Positions 38,612 to 48,371 of a stretch of DNA of 64,000 nt are shown here, piece by piece. The stretch lies in contig JAQUMN010000015.1 in the NCBI GenBank assembly GCA_028718125.1, positions 21,640 to 85,639 on the forward strand. The letters run 5' to 3'. The stretch comes from Kiritimatiellia bacterium (GTDB lineage: Bacteria; Verrucomicrobiota; Kiritimatiellia; JAAZAB01). Numbering within the stretch: the stretch's first letter is position 1; each line of letters starts with the position of its first letter. The notes beneath the pieces are model-generated. The model did not search any database. It saw only the letters and a list, made by a program, of their open reading frames with translations, and was not told where the DNA came from. A program made the translations under genes and the position numbers.

Positions 38612-39079
38612 ATGAAAAAAACCGATGTCCCGAACGCCATCGAACAAACCCTGCGCCAGGCAAGCGCCACGCGCGAAGGATTCCTGGGGCCGGACTCCCG
38701 GAGCCTGGCGGCCATTCTCCGGGCGGATGATAAAGCCGTGCGGCAACGCGGGCTGACCCATGCGCGCATCGCCAAGCAGCTGCTTGCCTTACGACAGGCC
38801 GGCTGGAAGGGATTGGGTGAACTTGTGTCCGTCCCCCCGCATTTCGAGGTGCGCGTTGACGCCGCACGGGGCAAACTCCCCTGCCCCTTCGGCGATCCGG
38901 GATCGTTTGCGAAAGTAAACACCACCGTCTGCAACCTGGAGCGCGGGACGGAAATCACGTTTACCGACTTGAATATTCACCTGATTGCCATACACGGATT
39001 TTATGAGGGCCGCGGCGCCCCGTTCCGTCTCGACCCGGAGCAATTGATGGACACGCTGGAAATGGGAAGAGACCCGTGA
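38612..39079 (+). CDS. Hypothetical protein
   Basis: 12 bp downstream of the NqrF-like gene; no recognised motif. Confidence 0.5.
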   Translation: MKKTDVPNAIEQTLRQASATREGFLGPDSRSLAAILRADDKAVRQRGLTHARIAKQLLALRQAGWKGLGELVSVPPHFEVRVDAARGKLPCPFGDPGSFAKVNTTVCNLERGTEITFTDLNIHLIAIHGFYEGRGAPFRLDPEQLMDTLEMGRDP

Positions 39080-39175
39080 AGCAATCCGCAGGGTGCTTCA
39101 CTTGCTGCATCCTCATGTTGCGACAACGGCCAGGCGCGTCCACACGCACCTGGCCGTCGCGCTATCATCGGATGA

Positions 39176-39781
39176 TTATTTCGCCGCTTCGGCAGGCGCC
39201 GCAGGCGCAGGAGTCGCCGCAGGCACTGTCGCTTCGGCAGGAGCCGCAACCGGGGCCGCAGGCGCCGCAGCCGGAGCCGCTTTCATACCGCATTTGGAGG
39301 CATCCAACCCGCAGGGCATGGTCTTGCCAAGGACATCCGGCTTGCAGCAGCCGGGAGAATCCTTGTCCATCTTGCATTTATCGCATTTCACGGCATCGGG
39401 CTTACAGCACTTGTCCGAGCCCTGGTATTCGCCGCACTTCGGGCACACGACGCACACGCACTCGGGCTGTTCGCCGTTGGCTTTGATCTTGGCAATGGCC
39501 GCTTTCGGGTCCGCTTTGACTTTATCAATGCAGTCCTTGCAGCACACGAAGATCCGAACGCCTTCGGCATCCACAAATATATCCTTGCTGCACTTGCCGC
39601 CCATGATCGGGCAGAGCGTCTGAGCCTTGGCCGCCGCCGTGTCCTTGGCCATGCTGCAGGTCGCAGCAGCCGGAGCCGCAGGCGCAGCCGCCGGAGCCGC
39701 CGCTTCCTGTGCCACCAAACCCGCTACCAAACCCATAGTAATCGCCGCCGCCAATGCACTCATCATTCCTTCATGTTTCAT
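39176..39781 (-). CDS. Exported Cys-rich, Ala/Pro-rich protein with YHS-like metal-binding segment
   Basis: Signal-like N-terminus; TLCPIMGGKCSKDIFVDAEGVRIFVCCKDCIDKVK; many Cys (PECVCVVCPKCGEY..., DKCCKPDAVKCDKCKMDKDSPGCC). Confidence 0.7.
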   Translation of the reverse strand: MKHEGMMSALAAAITMGLVAGLVAQEAAAPAAAPAAPAAATCSMAKDTAAAKAQTLCPIMGGKCSKDIFVDAEGVRIFVCCKDCIDKVKADPKAAIAKIKANGEQPECVCVVCPKCGEYQGSDKCCKPDAVKCDKCKMDKDSPGCCKPDVLGKTMPCGLDASKCGMKAAPAAAPAAPVAAPAEATVPAATPAPAAPAEAAK

Positions 39782-39862
39782 AGGCATCTCCATTTTTGTT
39801 TGATCGATAATAAACTGGTTTTACTGATTGCCGGTTTAAACTTTTGCCTTGTACCTCCTTGT

Positions 39863-40312
39863 TTATTTGTTGCCAAATTGTTTCAACAAATCTTTCAGAT
39901 GATCCACGTATGCTGCCGCCCCGCCCCGCCGATAACCGGTGCGGGCAATGACTTTGCCGCCGGCATCCAGGAGCAATACGGTGGGAAACCCCTCGACAGC
40001 GTATGTCCTGCTTAACTGCTCGTTTTGCGCCTTCAAGTCGGCCGTCTGTTCTTTGCCGCGCGGGAAGTCGGCGATAAACAATATCAGGTTTCCCTTGGCA
40101 AACTCGTTGAATTCCTTTTGCGAAAATACTTCTTTGTCGAGCTTGATGCACCAGCCGCACCAGTCGGATCCCGAAAAATCCGCCAGGATCGGCAGTTTCT
40201 TTTCAGCCGCTTCTTTCTTGGCCTTGTTAAAATCTGTCAGCCACCCCTCGCCCGCCAGGGCACAGGACCCAAACAGGATTGCCAACAACAGTCCAGCCAT
40301 TAGTCGTTTCAT
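39863..40312 (-). CDS. Thioredoxin-family protein
   Basis: Signal peptide; SGSDWCGWCIKLDKEVF; EGFPTVLLLDAGGKVI. Confidence 0.9.
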   Translation of the reverse strand: MKRLMAGLLLAILFGSCALAGEGWLTDFNKAKKEAAEKKLPILADFSGSDWCGWCIKLDKEVFSQKEFNEFAKGNLILFIADFPRGKEQTADLKAQNEQLSRTYAVEGFPTVLLLDAGGKVIARTGYRRGGAAAYVDHLKDLLKQFGNK

Positions 40313-40359
40313 AATGCCTCCTCATTTTACTTTCCGTTCGAACCATTAAAGACAGTGCT

Positions 40360-41469
40360 CTACCGCGGCGTGGCATCCGGCAGTCCGCCGTCAACTGGGA
40401 TCGTGGCGCCGGTCGTCGGCGTTTGCCGGGTGGCAAAGAAAAGCACGGCATTGGCCACGTGGTCGGACGTTACCCGGGCTTTCAGTAAATTCCGGCTGCG
40501 ATAATAGTCTTCCAGCCCCTTTTCATCAAGGCCGCGGGCCTTCATTCGCGAAGGACCGACCTCGGCCCATAACCCCGACTTGCGCTTGCCATCGGAAAAA
40601 ACAGCATCGGGCGCCACCATGTTCACACGGATATCGAAGCCCGCCAATTCCAGGCTGGCGATGCGCGCCAACTGATGGGCCGCAGCCTTGGTGGCACTGT
40701 AGGCCCCGAATTGGGCGCCCGGGGCAAACACGTTCTTGGTGGAAACCAGGATGATGTCGCCGCCCGTCGCCTGGCGGCATAAACGCCGGCCGGCCTCCGC
40801 CAGGGTCAGCAAGGTCCCTTCCACGTTGACCCGCTCCAACCGCCGGAATGCCTCCAGATCCAACTCAACCAGGGGCGCCACCATGGCAATCCCGGCATTG
40901 ACCACAACAATATCAACACCACCCCATGCCTCGGCTACGGCATTGAATCCGGCGGCTACGGAAGCGGCATCGGTAACATCCATGGTCACGCCCATTATAC
41001 GGCCCCGACTCTCTGAGAGGTCGGGGTCAAGTTCCCTGGCCAGGGCATCCAGGGCTTCACGCGCCAGGTCGGTGGCGGCCACATGCGCGCCCTTCGCCAG
41101 CAAGCTGCGGCAAATCCCCGCCCCGATGGCGCCCGCCGCGCCGGTAACCAGCGCAATTTTATTTTGCAGAGGCGCCTGAACCGACGCCGCCCCGCGCTCA
41201 ATGCAATATGCGCTGCCGCCGGGCACGGTAATCTTATCCGGCCGGACTTTGGCCTGTTGCAGAACTCCCCGCATCTGACTGCGGAGTTCATCGTCCTGGG
41301 CCACACTCTTAACACCATCCAAGGATACCACCGCGCCCGATACCCCGGAGAATGAGGCCCAGGACTTGAATACCACCCTCTGCCAGGGGTCATCGGGAAG
41401 GCGAGAAGGCTCGGCCAGCAGGCCCCGGAGGATAGTCAGAAGGCGGGCGGTATTTACAGGTTCGCCCAT
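40360..41469 (-). CDS. Short-chain dehydrogenase/reductase, similar to the C-terminal half of bifunctional aldolase/SDR proteins
   Basis: VTGAAGAIGAGI Rossmann motif, VVNAGIA, YSATKAA; extra ~100 aa N-terminal segment. Confidence 0.8.
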   Translation of the reverse strand: MGEPVNTARLLTILRGLLAEPSRLPDDPWQRVVFKSWASFSGVSGAVVSLDGVKSVAQDDELRSQMRGVLQQAKVRPDKITVPGGSAYCIERGAASVQAPLQNKIALVTGAAGAIGAGICRSLLAKGAHVAATDLAREALDALARELDPDLSESRGRIMGVTMDVTDAASVAAGFNAVAEAWGGVDIVVVNAGIAMVAPLVELDLEAFRRLERVNVEGTLLTLAEAGRRLCRQATGGDIILVSTKNVFAPGAQFGAYSATKAAAHQLARIASLELAGFDIRVNMVAPDAVFSDGKRKSGLWAEVGPSRMKARGLDEKGLEDYYRSRNLLKARVTSDHVANAVLFFATRQTPTTGATIPVDGGLPDATPR

Positions 41470-41487
41470 AAATAAAATCCAATAATA

Positions 41488-42372
41488 TTACGTTTTTTTC
41501 GCCTTCAGCGCCTGGTAATACTTGAGCGCCTCGGCAGGCTTCATATCCTCATGCACGACCTTGCGAATCGCCTTGATCATGCCTACCGGACAATCGCTCT
41601 GGAAAATGTTCCGGCCCATGTCCACGCCGGCAGCACCTTCCTGGATGGCATTATACGCCATGGTCAGCGCATCCAGTTCCGGCAGTTTCTTGCCGCCGGC
41701 CATGACAATCGGCACCGGACAGGAGGCCGTTATGGTGTCGAACCCCTGCGGGACGTAATAAGTCTTAACCACGTGCGCGCCCAGTTCCGCGCAGATGCGG
41801 CAGGCCAACCTAAAATATTTGGCGTCGCGCGCCATATCCTTGCCAACCGCCGTGACGGCCATGACCGGGATACCGTAGCGCAGGCCAAGATCCACCAGGC
41901 GGGTCATGTTATGGACCGAGCGGGTTTCAAACTCGCCGCCGATGAATACCTGGATCGCCAGGGCCGAGACGTTCATGCGGATGGCATCCTCGATATCCAC
42001 GGCCAATTCCTCGTTGGAGAGCTCCTTCAAAATGCTGGGTCCCCCGCTGGCGCGCATGACGATCGGCCGTTCGCAGGCGGGCGGAATGGTAGAGCGCAGG
42101 ATGCCGCGCGTCAGCATGAGCGCGTCGCAATGGGAAACAAGCGGGACAATATTCAGGTCCACGCGCTCCAACCCCGTGGTGGGGCCCTGAAAATAGCCGT
42201 GGTCAATGGCCAGCATGACCGTATGCGCGTCGCCGGGATTGAAAATCCGCGCCAGGCGGTTTTTCATGCCCCAGTCAAGCGCACCCGAACCTTTCAGGAA
42301 AAAGCCCGGGGTCTTCATGGGGACGTCTTCGTAAAAGCGCTTGCCTTCCTTAAGGGCTTCCGGATCCGGCAT
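41488..42372 (-). CDS. lsrF: LsrF-like class I aldolase/thiolase
   Basis: [75 protein letters not shown]; start at [10 protein letters not shown]. Confidence 0.8.
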   Translation of the reverse strand: MPDPEALKEGKRFYEDVPMKTPGFFLKGSGALDWGMKNRLARIFNPGDAHTVMLAIDHGYFQGPTTGLERVDLNIVPLVSHCDALMLTRGILRSTIPPACERPIVMRASGGPSILKELSNEELAVDIEDAIRMNVSALAIQVFIGGEFETRSVHNMTRLVDLGLRYGIPVMAVTAVGKDMARDAKYFRLACRICAELGAHVVKTYYVPQGFDTITASCPVPIVMAGGKKLPELDALTMAYNAIQEGAAGVDMGRNIFQSDCPVGMIKAIRKVVHEDMKPAEALKYYQALKAKKT

Positions 42373-42551
42373 GACCGTTCTCCTTTTCGATATGCGCAAT
42401 ATGGTTCGAATGGCCGTCATCTTCCCTTTTTTTAACGGGCCTGTCAAGAGCAGGCAACGGCCTGTGCGTGCGACGTCCCGGCTGGTATCCAATTGAACAA
42501 CAGCAATCGCATTTTAGGGCTTCTTTCACAAAAAAGGCGCTGATATCACCG

Positions 42552-43394
42552 TTAACCGTGTGGTTTTTTTTGGACGTGTTTACGGCATTGGGTTGGCGTC
42601 AATCCGAGGTATCTCCGAAATCGTGTTGCGAAATGTCGCTGGTCGTTGTAGCCACAGGCAGCCGTGACCAGCTTAACGGGCAACCCCGTAGTCAAGAGCA
42701 GATCCCGGGCGTGATTGAGGCGGGTCCGTTCGAGCCATCGTTGCGGTGTCTGCCCAATGCATTCACGGAAGAGCCCCCCCAGGCGTGACGGCGACAGGCC
42801 ACAGGCTGCGGCCGCTTCAGGGATTGACGGAGGATTTACAAGCCGCTTGAAAAAGAGCTCTATGGTTGCTTGAACTCTTCGGTCGATCCGCACATCGGCA
42901 ATTTTCAGTTCCGCCTGCAACCATAGCAAGGCCCGCTCCAGGGCATTCATGGCAAGTGCCTGACCGCCGGCCGGACTGATCGCAAAGCGGTGGGCCTGTA
43001 ACAACGAGCGCCTGATCTTTCCGTCATATTTTCGTCCTGCCAGGGCAATTCGACTGAATCGGGGAAATTCCTCTGGAAGATCAAGTAATGGGATCCATTC
43101 AGGCTTTGGCACAAACACAAACCAAATCACCCGCCAGGGTTCGCGCACATCGCGCGGCACCTCCCAAGCATGACTACCGCCCGATTTGAGAATCATAAGA
43201 TCGTGTGGTTGTTCCCAAGTTTCACCCTGCGCCAGGATCTCCCGCACGGTGCCTGAAATCGTGTAGCCAATATTCCAGGTTCTTTCCCCCGCCTGCCATG
43301 TACCTACACTCCGACCTGGCGGATGGGCATGAAATCCATGCTGCAGGACTGAATCGGCCATAGGATCCGGAAAGATGGGATGCGATTTTCTCAT
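42552..43394 (-). CDS. AraC-family transcriptional regulator
   Basis: C-terminal double HTH: AACGLSPSRLGGLFRECIGQTPQRWLERTRLNHARDLLLTTGLPVKLVTAACGYNDQRHFATRFRRYLGLTP. Confidence 0.92.
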   Translation of the reverse strand: MRKSHPIFPDPMADSVLQHGFHAHPPGRSVGTWQAGERTWNIGYTISGTVREILAQGETWEQPHDLMILKSGGSHAWEVPRDVREPWRVIWFVFVPKPEWIPLLDLPEEFPRFSRIALAGRKYDGKIRRSLLQAHRFAISPAGGQALAMNALERALLWLQAELKIADVRIDRRVQATIELFFKRLVNPPSIPEAAAACGLSPSRLGGLFRECIGQTPQRWLERTRLNHARDLLLTTGLPVKLVTAACGYNDQRHFATRFRRYLGLTPTQCRKHVQKKPHG

Positions 43395-43588
43395 TTATTC
43401 AACATAAATACTCGATTTACAAACATATATATTCTCGCAGTTATCTAATTACAAGTCTATTTCTATTCGCGCGCGAATATTCTCAGCGTAAAAACAAACA
43501 TTCAGAATAGTGCTGATGGGAAGGAACGCTTAATAACAAGACGTAATATGAGCCTCTTGAAACGACCGAGCATAGGAGATGACAGTCA

Positions 43589-44704
43589 GTGACTCACCGG
43601 AAATACTTTCACAAGATCATGCATGGCAAGCCGACCGATTGGGTGCCGAATTATGAACTGGGGTGCTGGGGACAGACGGTTCAACGCTGGCTGGATGAGG
43701 GAATCCCCGGCGACCAGATGTACTGGAACTTCTGGCAGGGCGAACCGTTTTTCAAGATTGACCGCCATGATTACGCTCAGATTAACATGGGCATGATTCC
43801 GTCGTTCGAATATCAGGTCATCGAGGAGACCGAGCACACAATCACAGCGCGGCGTAAGGACGGCATTGTTACGAAAGCCCTGAAGGATGGGACGGTCCGG
43901 GGCACGCGGATGAGCATGGATCAATACATTTCCTTTCCCGTGACGAACCGCGCCAGCTGGCAGGCTGTCAAGCAACGCTATAACCCGAATGCGCCTGTTC
44001 GCTACCCGCTCCTCTGGGATGAGCTGGTACGGACATGGAAAAAACGGGATTATCCGGTCTGCCTGCTGGGCAACGCAAGTTTCGGACTGTATTCCCAACT
44101 GCGCGCATGGGTGGGCACCGAGAACATCTCTTACCTGTTTTACGACGATCCCGCGCTGGTGGAGGAAATGATCGAGTTTAACACGGATTTTCTCCTCCAG
44201 ATTGTGGGACGGGCGTTGCAAGACGTGGAGTTTGATTATTTCAACTTTTTTGAGGACTGCGCCGGCAAGGGCGGCCCACTTTATGGGCCGGAACTATTCA
44301 ACCGGTTTTTCCGCAAGCCGTATCAACGGATTATTGATACCCTGCGCAAAGGCGGCGTAAAATACTTCTGGCTGGACTGCGACGGTGATCCAATGCCGTT
44401 GATTCCGCTGTGGATGGAGGCGGGAATAAACTGTTTCTGGCCGCTGGAACAGGCCTCCGGCATGGACCCCCTGACGTTGCGCAAGAAGTTCGGCAAGGAA
44501 CTCATCCTGGCGGGAGGGATTGACAAAATGGAGATTGCCAAAGGCAAACAGGCCATCGAAAAAGAACTTTACGCTAAAATTCCGCCTCTGTTGGAACAGG
44601 GCGGTTATATCCCGCACTTAGACCACACGGCCTCGCCGGAGATTTCATACAAGGACTTCCTCTACTACATCGAACTGAAGATGAAGCTGATGGGGAGAGG
44701 ATAA
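43589..44704 (+). CDS. Uroporphyrinogen decarboxylase-like protein
   Basis: MHGKPTDWVPNYELG..., EMIEFNTDFLLQIVGRAL, WPLEQASGMDPLTLRKKFGKELILAGGIDK. Confidence 0.8.
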   Translation: MTHRKYFHKIMHGKPTDWVPNYELGCWGQTVQRWLDEGIPGDQMYWNFWQGEPFFKIDRHDYAQINMGMIPSFEYQVIEETEHTITARRKDGIVTKALKDGTVRGTRMSMDQYISFPVTNRASWQAVKQRYNPNAPVRYPLLWDELVRTWKKRDYPVCLLGNASFGLYSQLRAWVGTENISYLFYDDPALVEEMIEFNTDFLLQIVGRALQDVEFDYFNFFEDCAGKGGPLYGPELFNRFFRKPYQRIIDTLRKGGVKYFWLDCDGDPMPLIPLWMEAGINCFWPLEQASGMDPLTLRKKFGKELILAGGIDKMEIAKGKQAIEKELYAKIPPLLEQGGYIPHLDHTASPEISYKDFLYYIELKMKLMGRG

Positions 44705-44869
44705 AACAGGACACTTGTTTAACCCGGTTGATGGTGCGGGAATCGATCTCGGCGCGGTAACGCCGGATACCAATGGCGACTGGCTAATGCCGCTTCAAAA
44801 GGACACTTGCCGGCTGCGGCCAATTTATCAGACCTGGGTCATCGTGCTGTGAACACAAGGAGAGCGCCA

Positions 44870-45952
44870 ATGAACACCCGCGAACGTTTTCACGCCTGCA
44901 TGGCGTATCAACCGATGGACCACACGCCCTTTTGGAGCGGGGGCGGATGGGCTGAGACCATTGAACGGTGGAAGAAAGAAGGTTACGATCCGAAACGAAA
45001 CGAACCGGCGAATATCTGCGATCAAGGACTCTGGTTCGGCGGATGGTTTAAGCCAAACCCGCCTTTCGAACGCCGGGTTATAGACGAGAACGAGACAACC
45101 GTGGTCTATATCAACCACGAGGGCATCCTGATGCGGGAGTTGAAAACAAATGCTTCAAGCTCCATGCCCCAGTTTTTGAAATTTCCCGTTGTAACCCGCC
45201 AGGAGTTCCGCGCCTTCTGGAAAGAACGCATGCAGCCGGACCTGACCCGGCGGATTGGACCGGATTGGCAACAAAAAATGAAGGACTGGCGCGCCCAGCC
45301 GCTGCCATTCATTATCATTTCGGATCGCTGGGGCGGTTTTTTTGGCCCCCTGCGCAATCTGGTGGGCGTAGAAAATCTTTGCCTGCTTTTCCATGATGAT
45401 CCGGAGTTTGTGGAAGAAATGATGGAGGCCAATGCGGATTTCATCATTGCCATGATGGCGCAAATCCTGGATGTGATCGAGATCGATGCTTTCGGCTTCT
45501 GGGAAGACATGGCGTATAATCACGCCCCGCTCATCTCGCCGGCCATGGTCCGGCGCTACATGCTCCCGCGATATCGCAGGGTAACGGAATTTTTACGCAA
45601 GCGGGGGGTCAAGTACATCGGCTTGGACAGTGACGGCCAAATTGACTCGCTTATTCCAATCTGGATGGATGCGGGCTTGAACTTCCTGTATCCCTTTGAG
45701 GTGCAATCGGGCATGGACGTACTCGCCGTCCGCCGCAAATATGGCAAGGAATTACGCATATGGGGCGGGGTGGACAAACGGGCGCTGGCCAAAGGGCCCG
45801 CCACAATTGATGCCGAACTCTTTCGCTTGAAACCGTTGATCGACGCGGGCGGTTACATTCCCCATACGGACCACGCTTGTCCACCCGACATATCGTTTGC
45901 CAACTATTGTTATTACTTGAAAAAACTGGCGGCAGCCTGTAATAAATACTGA
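44870..45952 (+). CDS. Uroporphyrinogen decarboxylase-like protein (paralogue)
   Basis: MNTRERFHACMAYQPMDHTPFWSGG, YPFEVQSGMDVLAVRRKYGKELRIWGGVDKR. Confidence 0.8.
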   Translation: MNTRERFHACMAYQPMDHTPFWSGGGWAETIERWKKEGYDPKRNEPANICDQGLWFGGWFKPNPPFERRVIDENETTVVYINHEGILMRELKTNASSSMPQFLKFPVVTRQEFRAFWKERMQPDLTRRIGPDWQQKMKDWRAQPLPFIIISDRWGGFFGPLRNLVGVENLCLLFHDDPEFVEEMMEANADFIIAMMAQILDVIEIDAFGFWEDMAYNHAPLISPAMVRRYMLPRYRRVTEFLRKRGVKYIGLDSDGQIDSLIPIWMDAGLNFLYPFEVQSGMDVLAVRRKYGKELRIWGGVDKRALAKGPATIDAELFRLKPLIDAGGYIPHTDHACPPDISFANYCYYLKKLAAACNKY

Positions 45953-45985
45953 CCTGTTGCCACTTTGCCGAAAACAGAAAAATAG

Positions 45986-48271
45986 ATGACGATGAAAAGG
46001 CACAAACTGCCGGCCTTGGATTATCTGGATGATCACGACCTTGTTTATGAGCGCGCTCCGGAGGGATGGGTAGACGGCGTTCCCATGGCCAATGGCCACC
46101 TGGGCGCAATGCTGTGGGGCGACGGCCAGCCTCTGCACGTAACGCTTGACAAATACGATGTCTGGGAAACACGCGCCCCCGAGCCGAATTGGGACCGTTT
46201 CCGGTATTCCGTGATCAGGCAATTACTGCGCGAGAATCGCCTGGTGGAGATCCAGGATATTTGTTCCTCGTTACCCAAAGGCAGCGGAGATACCGTACCC
46301 TACCCCACGCGCCTTCCGTTGCCGCGCATGGCAATAGACAACTTGACTTTCCAGGGCGGGCGGCTGCGCTTGAAAGACGCCACGTGGGAAACGGGGCGCT
46401 GGCGCGCCTTCGCCCACGCAACACGCCGGCTTTTTGTGCTGCAAGGCCTGCCGGCTGACGTGACGGTTCGCCTGGATTACGCGCCCAACCCCGGCGGCAA
46501 GAAGGTTCGCCAGATTCAGGATCTGCTGAATCTGTGGGGCTATCCACCTTTGGAGCGCGGAACCGCAGGTACGACGCAGTGGGTGCGGCAGGCATTCCCG
46601 GCCGGCGGCGAATATGTGATTGCATATCGGGTGCGCTCCTGCGAATTACTTCTTTCCATTCAGAGCAGCCGGGATGCGGCGAATCCGTTGCAAGCGGCGG
46701 TGGCGGCGGTGGAAAACCTCCCGGAATACGACAGCCTGCATAAGGAGCATGCGGCGTGGTGGCGCGATTTCTGGGGCCATTCCGCGATCGCGTTGCCGGA
46801 TGCGCGCCTGGAAAACCTGTATTACGCGGAAATCTATAAGTTGGGTTCGAGCACCAGGCCGGACGGTTATCCGATTCCGCTCCAGGGCTTATGGTCCGTG
46901 GATGGGTGCCAGCCTCCCTGGTGGGGGGATTACCATCTTGATTTGAACGTCCAGGAAACCTACTGGCCGATTTACACCTCCAACCACCTCGATCTTGGAG
47001 ACGCGCTCTATGAACGCTTCTTCGCGATGCTCCCCCGTTTCCGCGAGGATGGCCGGAAATTTTTCGATAGCGAGGGGGCTTGGGCACGCTGTGCGTTGGC
47101 TATTGATGGTATTCCGATCGTCGGCGCGAAGCCCGCCGACGACAAATATGTCGGGTGGGTGGCCACGGCTTGCAGTCCTTCGTACCTGGCCTGGCTCAGC
47201 CATCATTACTGGCTGCATTACCGCTACAGCCTGGATGCGGAGTTCCTGCGCGCGCGCGCCCAGCCGATGATGAAAGCAGCTTGGCAACTTTATCGCGACC
47301 TTTTAGAAGAAGGCCCGGACGGCAAACTGCATTTGCCCGTTTGCCATTCGCCGGAATATGCCGAGGGCACGCCCGCTGAATGGCAGGCGGACACGTCGTA
47401 TGACGGCGCGCTGATTCGATTCCTCTGCCAGGCGCTTATGGAAGCCGACGACGTGCTGGCCGCGCACGATCCCGATCGTTCCAAATACGCGGAGATACTC
47501 GCCAGGCTCTATGATTATCCCGGCGGCAACGAGCTTTGGATCGCCAAGGATCTTCCGTTAACGCAATCCCACCGTCACTTGTCGCATCTGCTGGCAATCT
47601 ACCCGCTGGGGCTCCTGACGATCGAGGGCACCGAGGCGGATCGGTTGTTGATCGAGAATTCGTTGCGAACACTACGCCGGCAGGGAATGGCGGCTTGGGC
47701 CGGGCATACATATCCACCCATGTCCCTGATCGCCGCCCGCGCAGGCAAGGCGGAATGGGCCTGGAATATGCTCCAGCTGTATTTCGCCTGGCTCACGCCG
47801 AATTCATTGCATCTTAACGGCGATCGCCGGAATTTCGGCATCACTCTTTTTGCCGGTACCGCAATGACCCTGGAGGCCGGGTTCGGCGCGGCGGCGGCCG
47901 TCATGGAACTGCTGCTGCAAAGCTGGAATGGCCTGATCCGTGTTTTCCCGGCCACGCCCGATTTCTGGCCGGATGTGTCCTTCCGTGACCTGCTGGCGGA
48001 AGGAGCTGTGCTTGTATCGGCCGAGAAAAAAGCCGGTCGGGTGCAATGGATCGAAATCGAGAGCCGGAAAGGCGGGATGGTGAGGATCAAAAACGTGTTC
48101 CAGGGCCCGGCAATGATTGCGGGGCAGAAATATTCCGGAGATATCCTGGAAGTGCCGGCCAAGGCAGGCGAACGGATCAGGATTGTGCCGGCAACGCCGC
48201 CCGCTCAAAAAATGGAAAAAACCGACCGGACAAAAAACTGGTTCGGGCTGAAGCGCTTGCCGCGATATTAA
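45986..48271 (+). CDS. GH95-like (alpha-L-fucosidase-like) glycoside hydrolase
   Basis: ANGHLGAMLWGD, 'LPLQGLWSVDGCQPPWWGDYHLDLNVQETYWPIYTSNHLDL', SHRHLSHLLAIYPL. Confidence 0.8.
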   Translation: MTMKRHKLPALDYLDDHDLVYERAPEGWVDGVPMANGHLGAMLWGDGQPLHVTLDKYDVWETRAPEPNWDRFRYSVIRQLLRENRLVEIQDICSSLPKGSGDTVPYPTRLPLPRMAIDNLTFQGGRLRLKDATWETGRWRAFAHATRRLFVLQGLPADVTVRLDYAPNPGGKKVRQIQDLLNLWGYPPLERGTAGTTQWVRQAFPAGGEYVIAYRVRSCELLLSIQSSRDAANPLQAAVAAVENLPEYDSLHKEHAAWWRDFWGHSAIALPDARLENLYYAEIYKLGSSTRPDGYPIPLQGLWSVDGCQPPWWGDYHLDLNVQETYWPIYTSNHLDLGDALYERFFAMLPRFREDGRKFFDSEGAWARCALAIDGIPIVGAKPADDKYVGWVATACSPSYLAWLSHHYWLHYRYSLDAEFLRARAQPMMKAAWQLYRDLLEEGPDGKLHLPVCHSPEYAEGTPAEWQADTSYDGALIRFLCQALMEADDVLAAHDPDRSKYAEILARLYDYPGGNELWIAKDLPLTQSHRHLSHLLAIYPLGLLTIEGTEADRLLIENSLRTLRRQGMAAWAGHTYPPMSLIAARAGKAEWAWNMLQLYFAWLTPNSLHLNGDRRNFGITLFAGTAMTLEAGFGAAAAVMELLLQSWNGLIRVFPATPDFWPDVSFRDLLAEGAVLVSAEKKAGRVQWIEIESRKGGMVRIKNVFQGPAMIAGQKYSGDILEVPAKAGERIRIVPATPPAQKMEKTDRTKNWFGLKRLPRY

Positions 48272-48371
48272 AGAAGCCAGAATTCTGAATTCCGACACCT
48301 TGCACGGCTTTTTTAATTCTGAATTTTGACTCCCGAATCCCGGCTTCTTCCGAACAGTTGCGCTCAGGATG

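Noticed and set aside
39176-39486. Overlapping plus-strand ORFs 39076-39486 and 39093-39623
   Set aside because: Antisense to the Cys-rich exported protein, which has a signal peptide and coherent metal-binding pattern.
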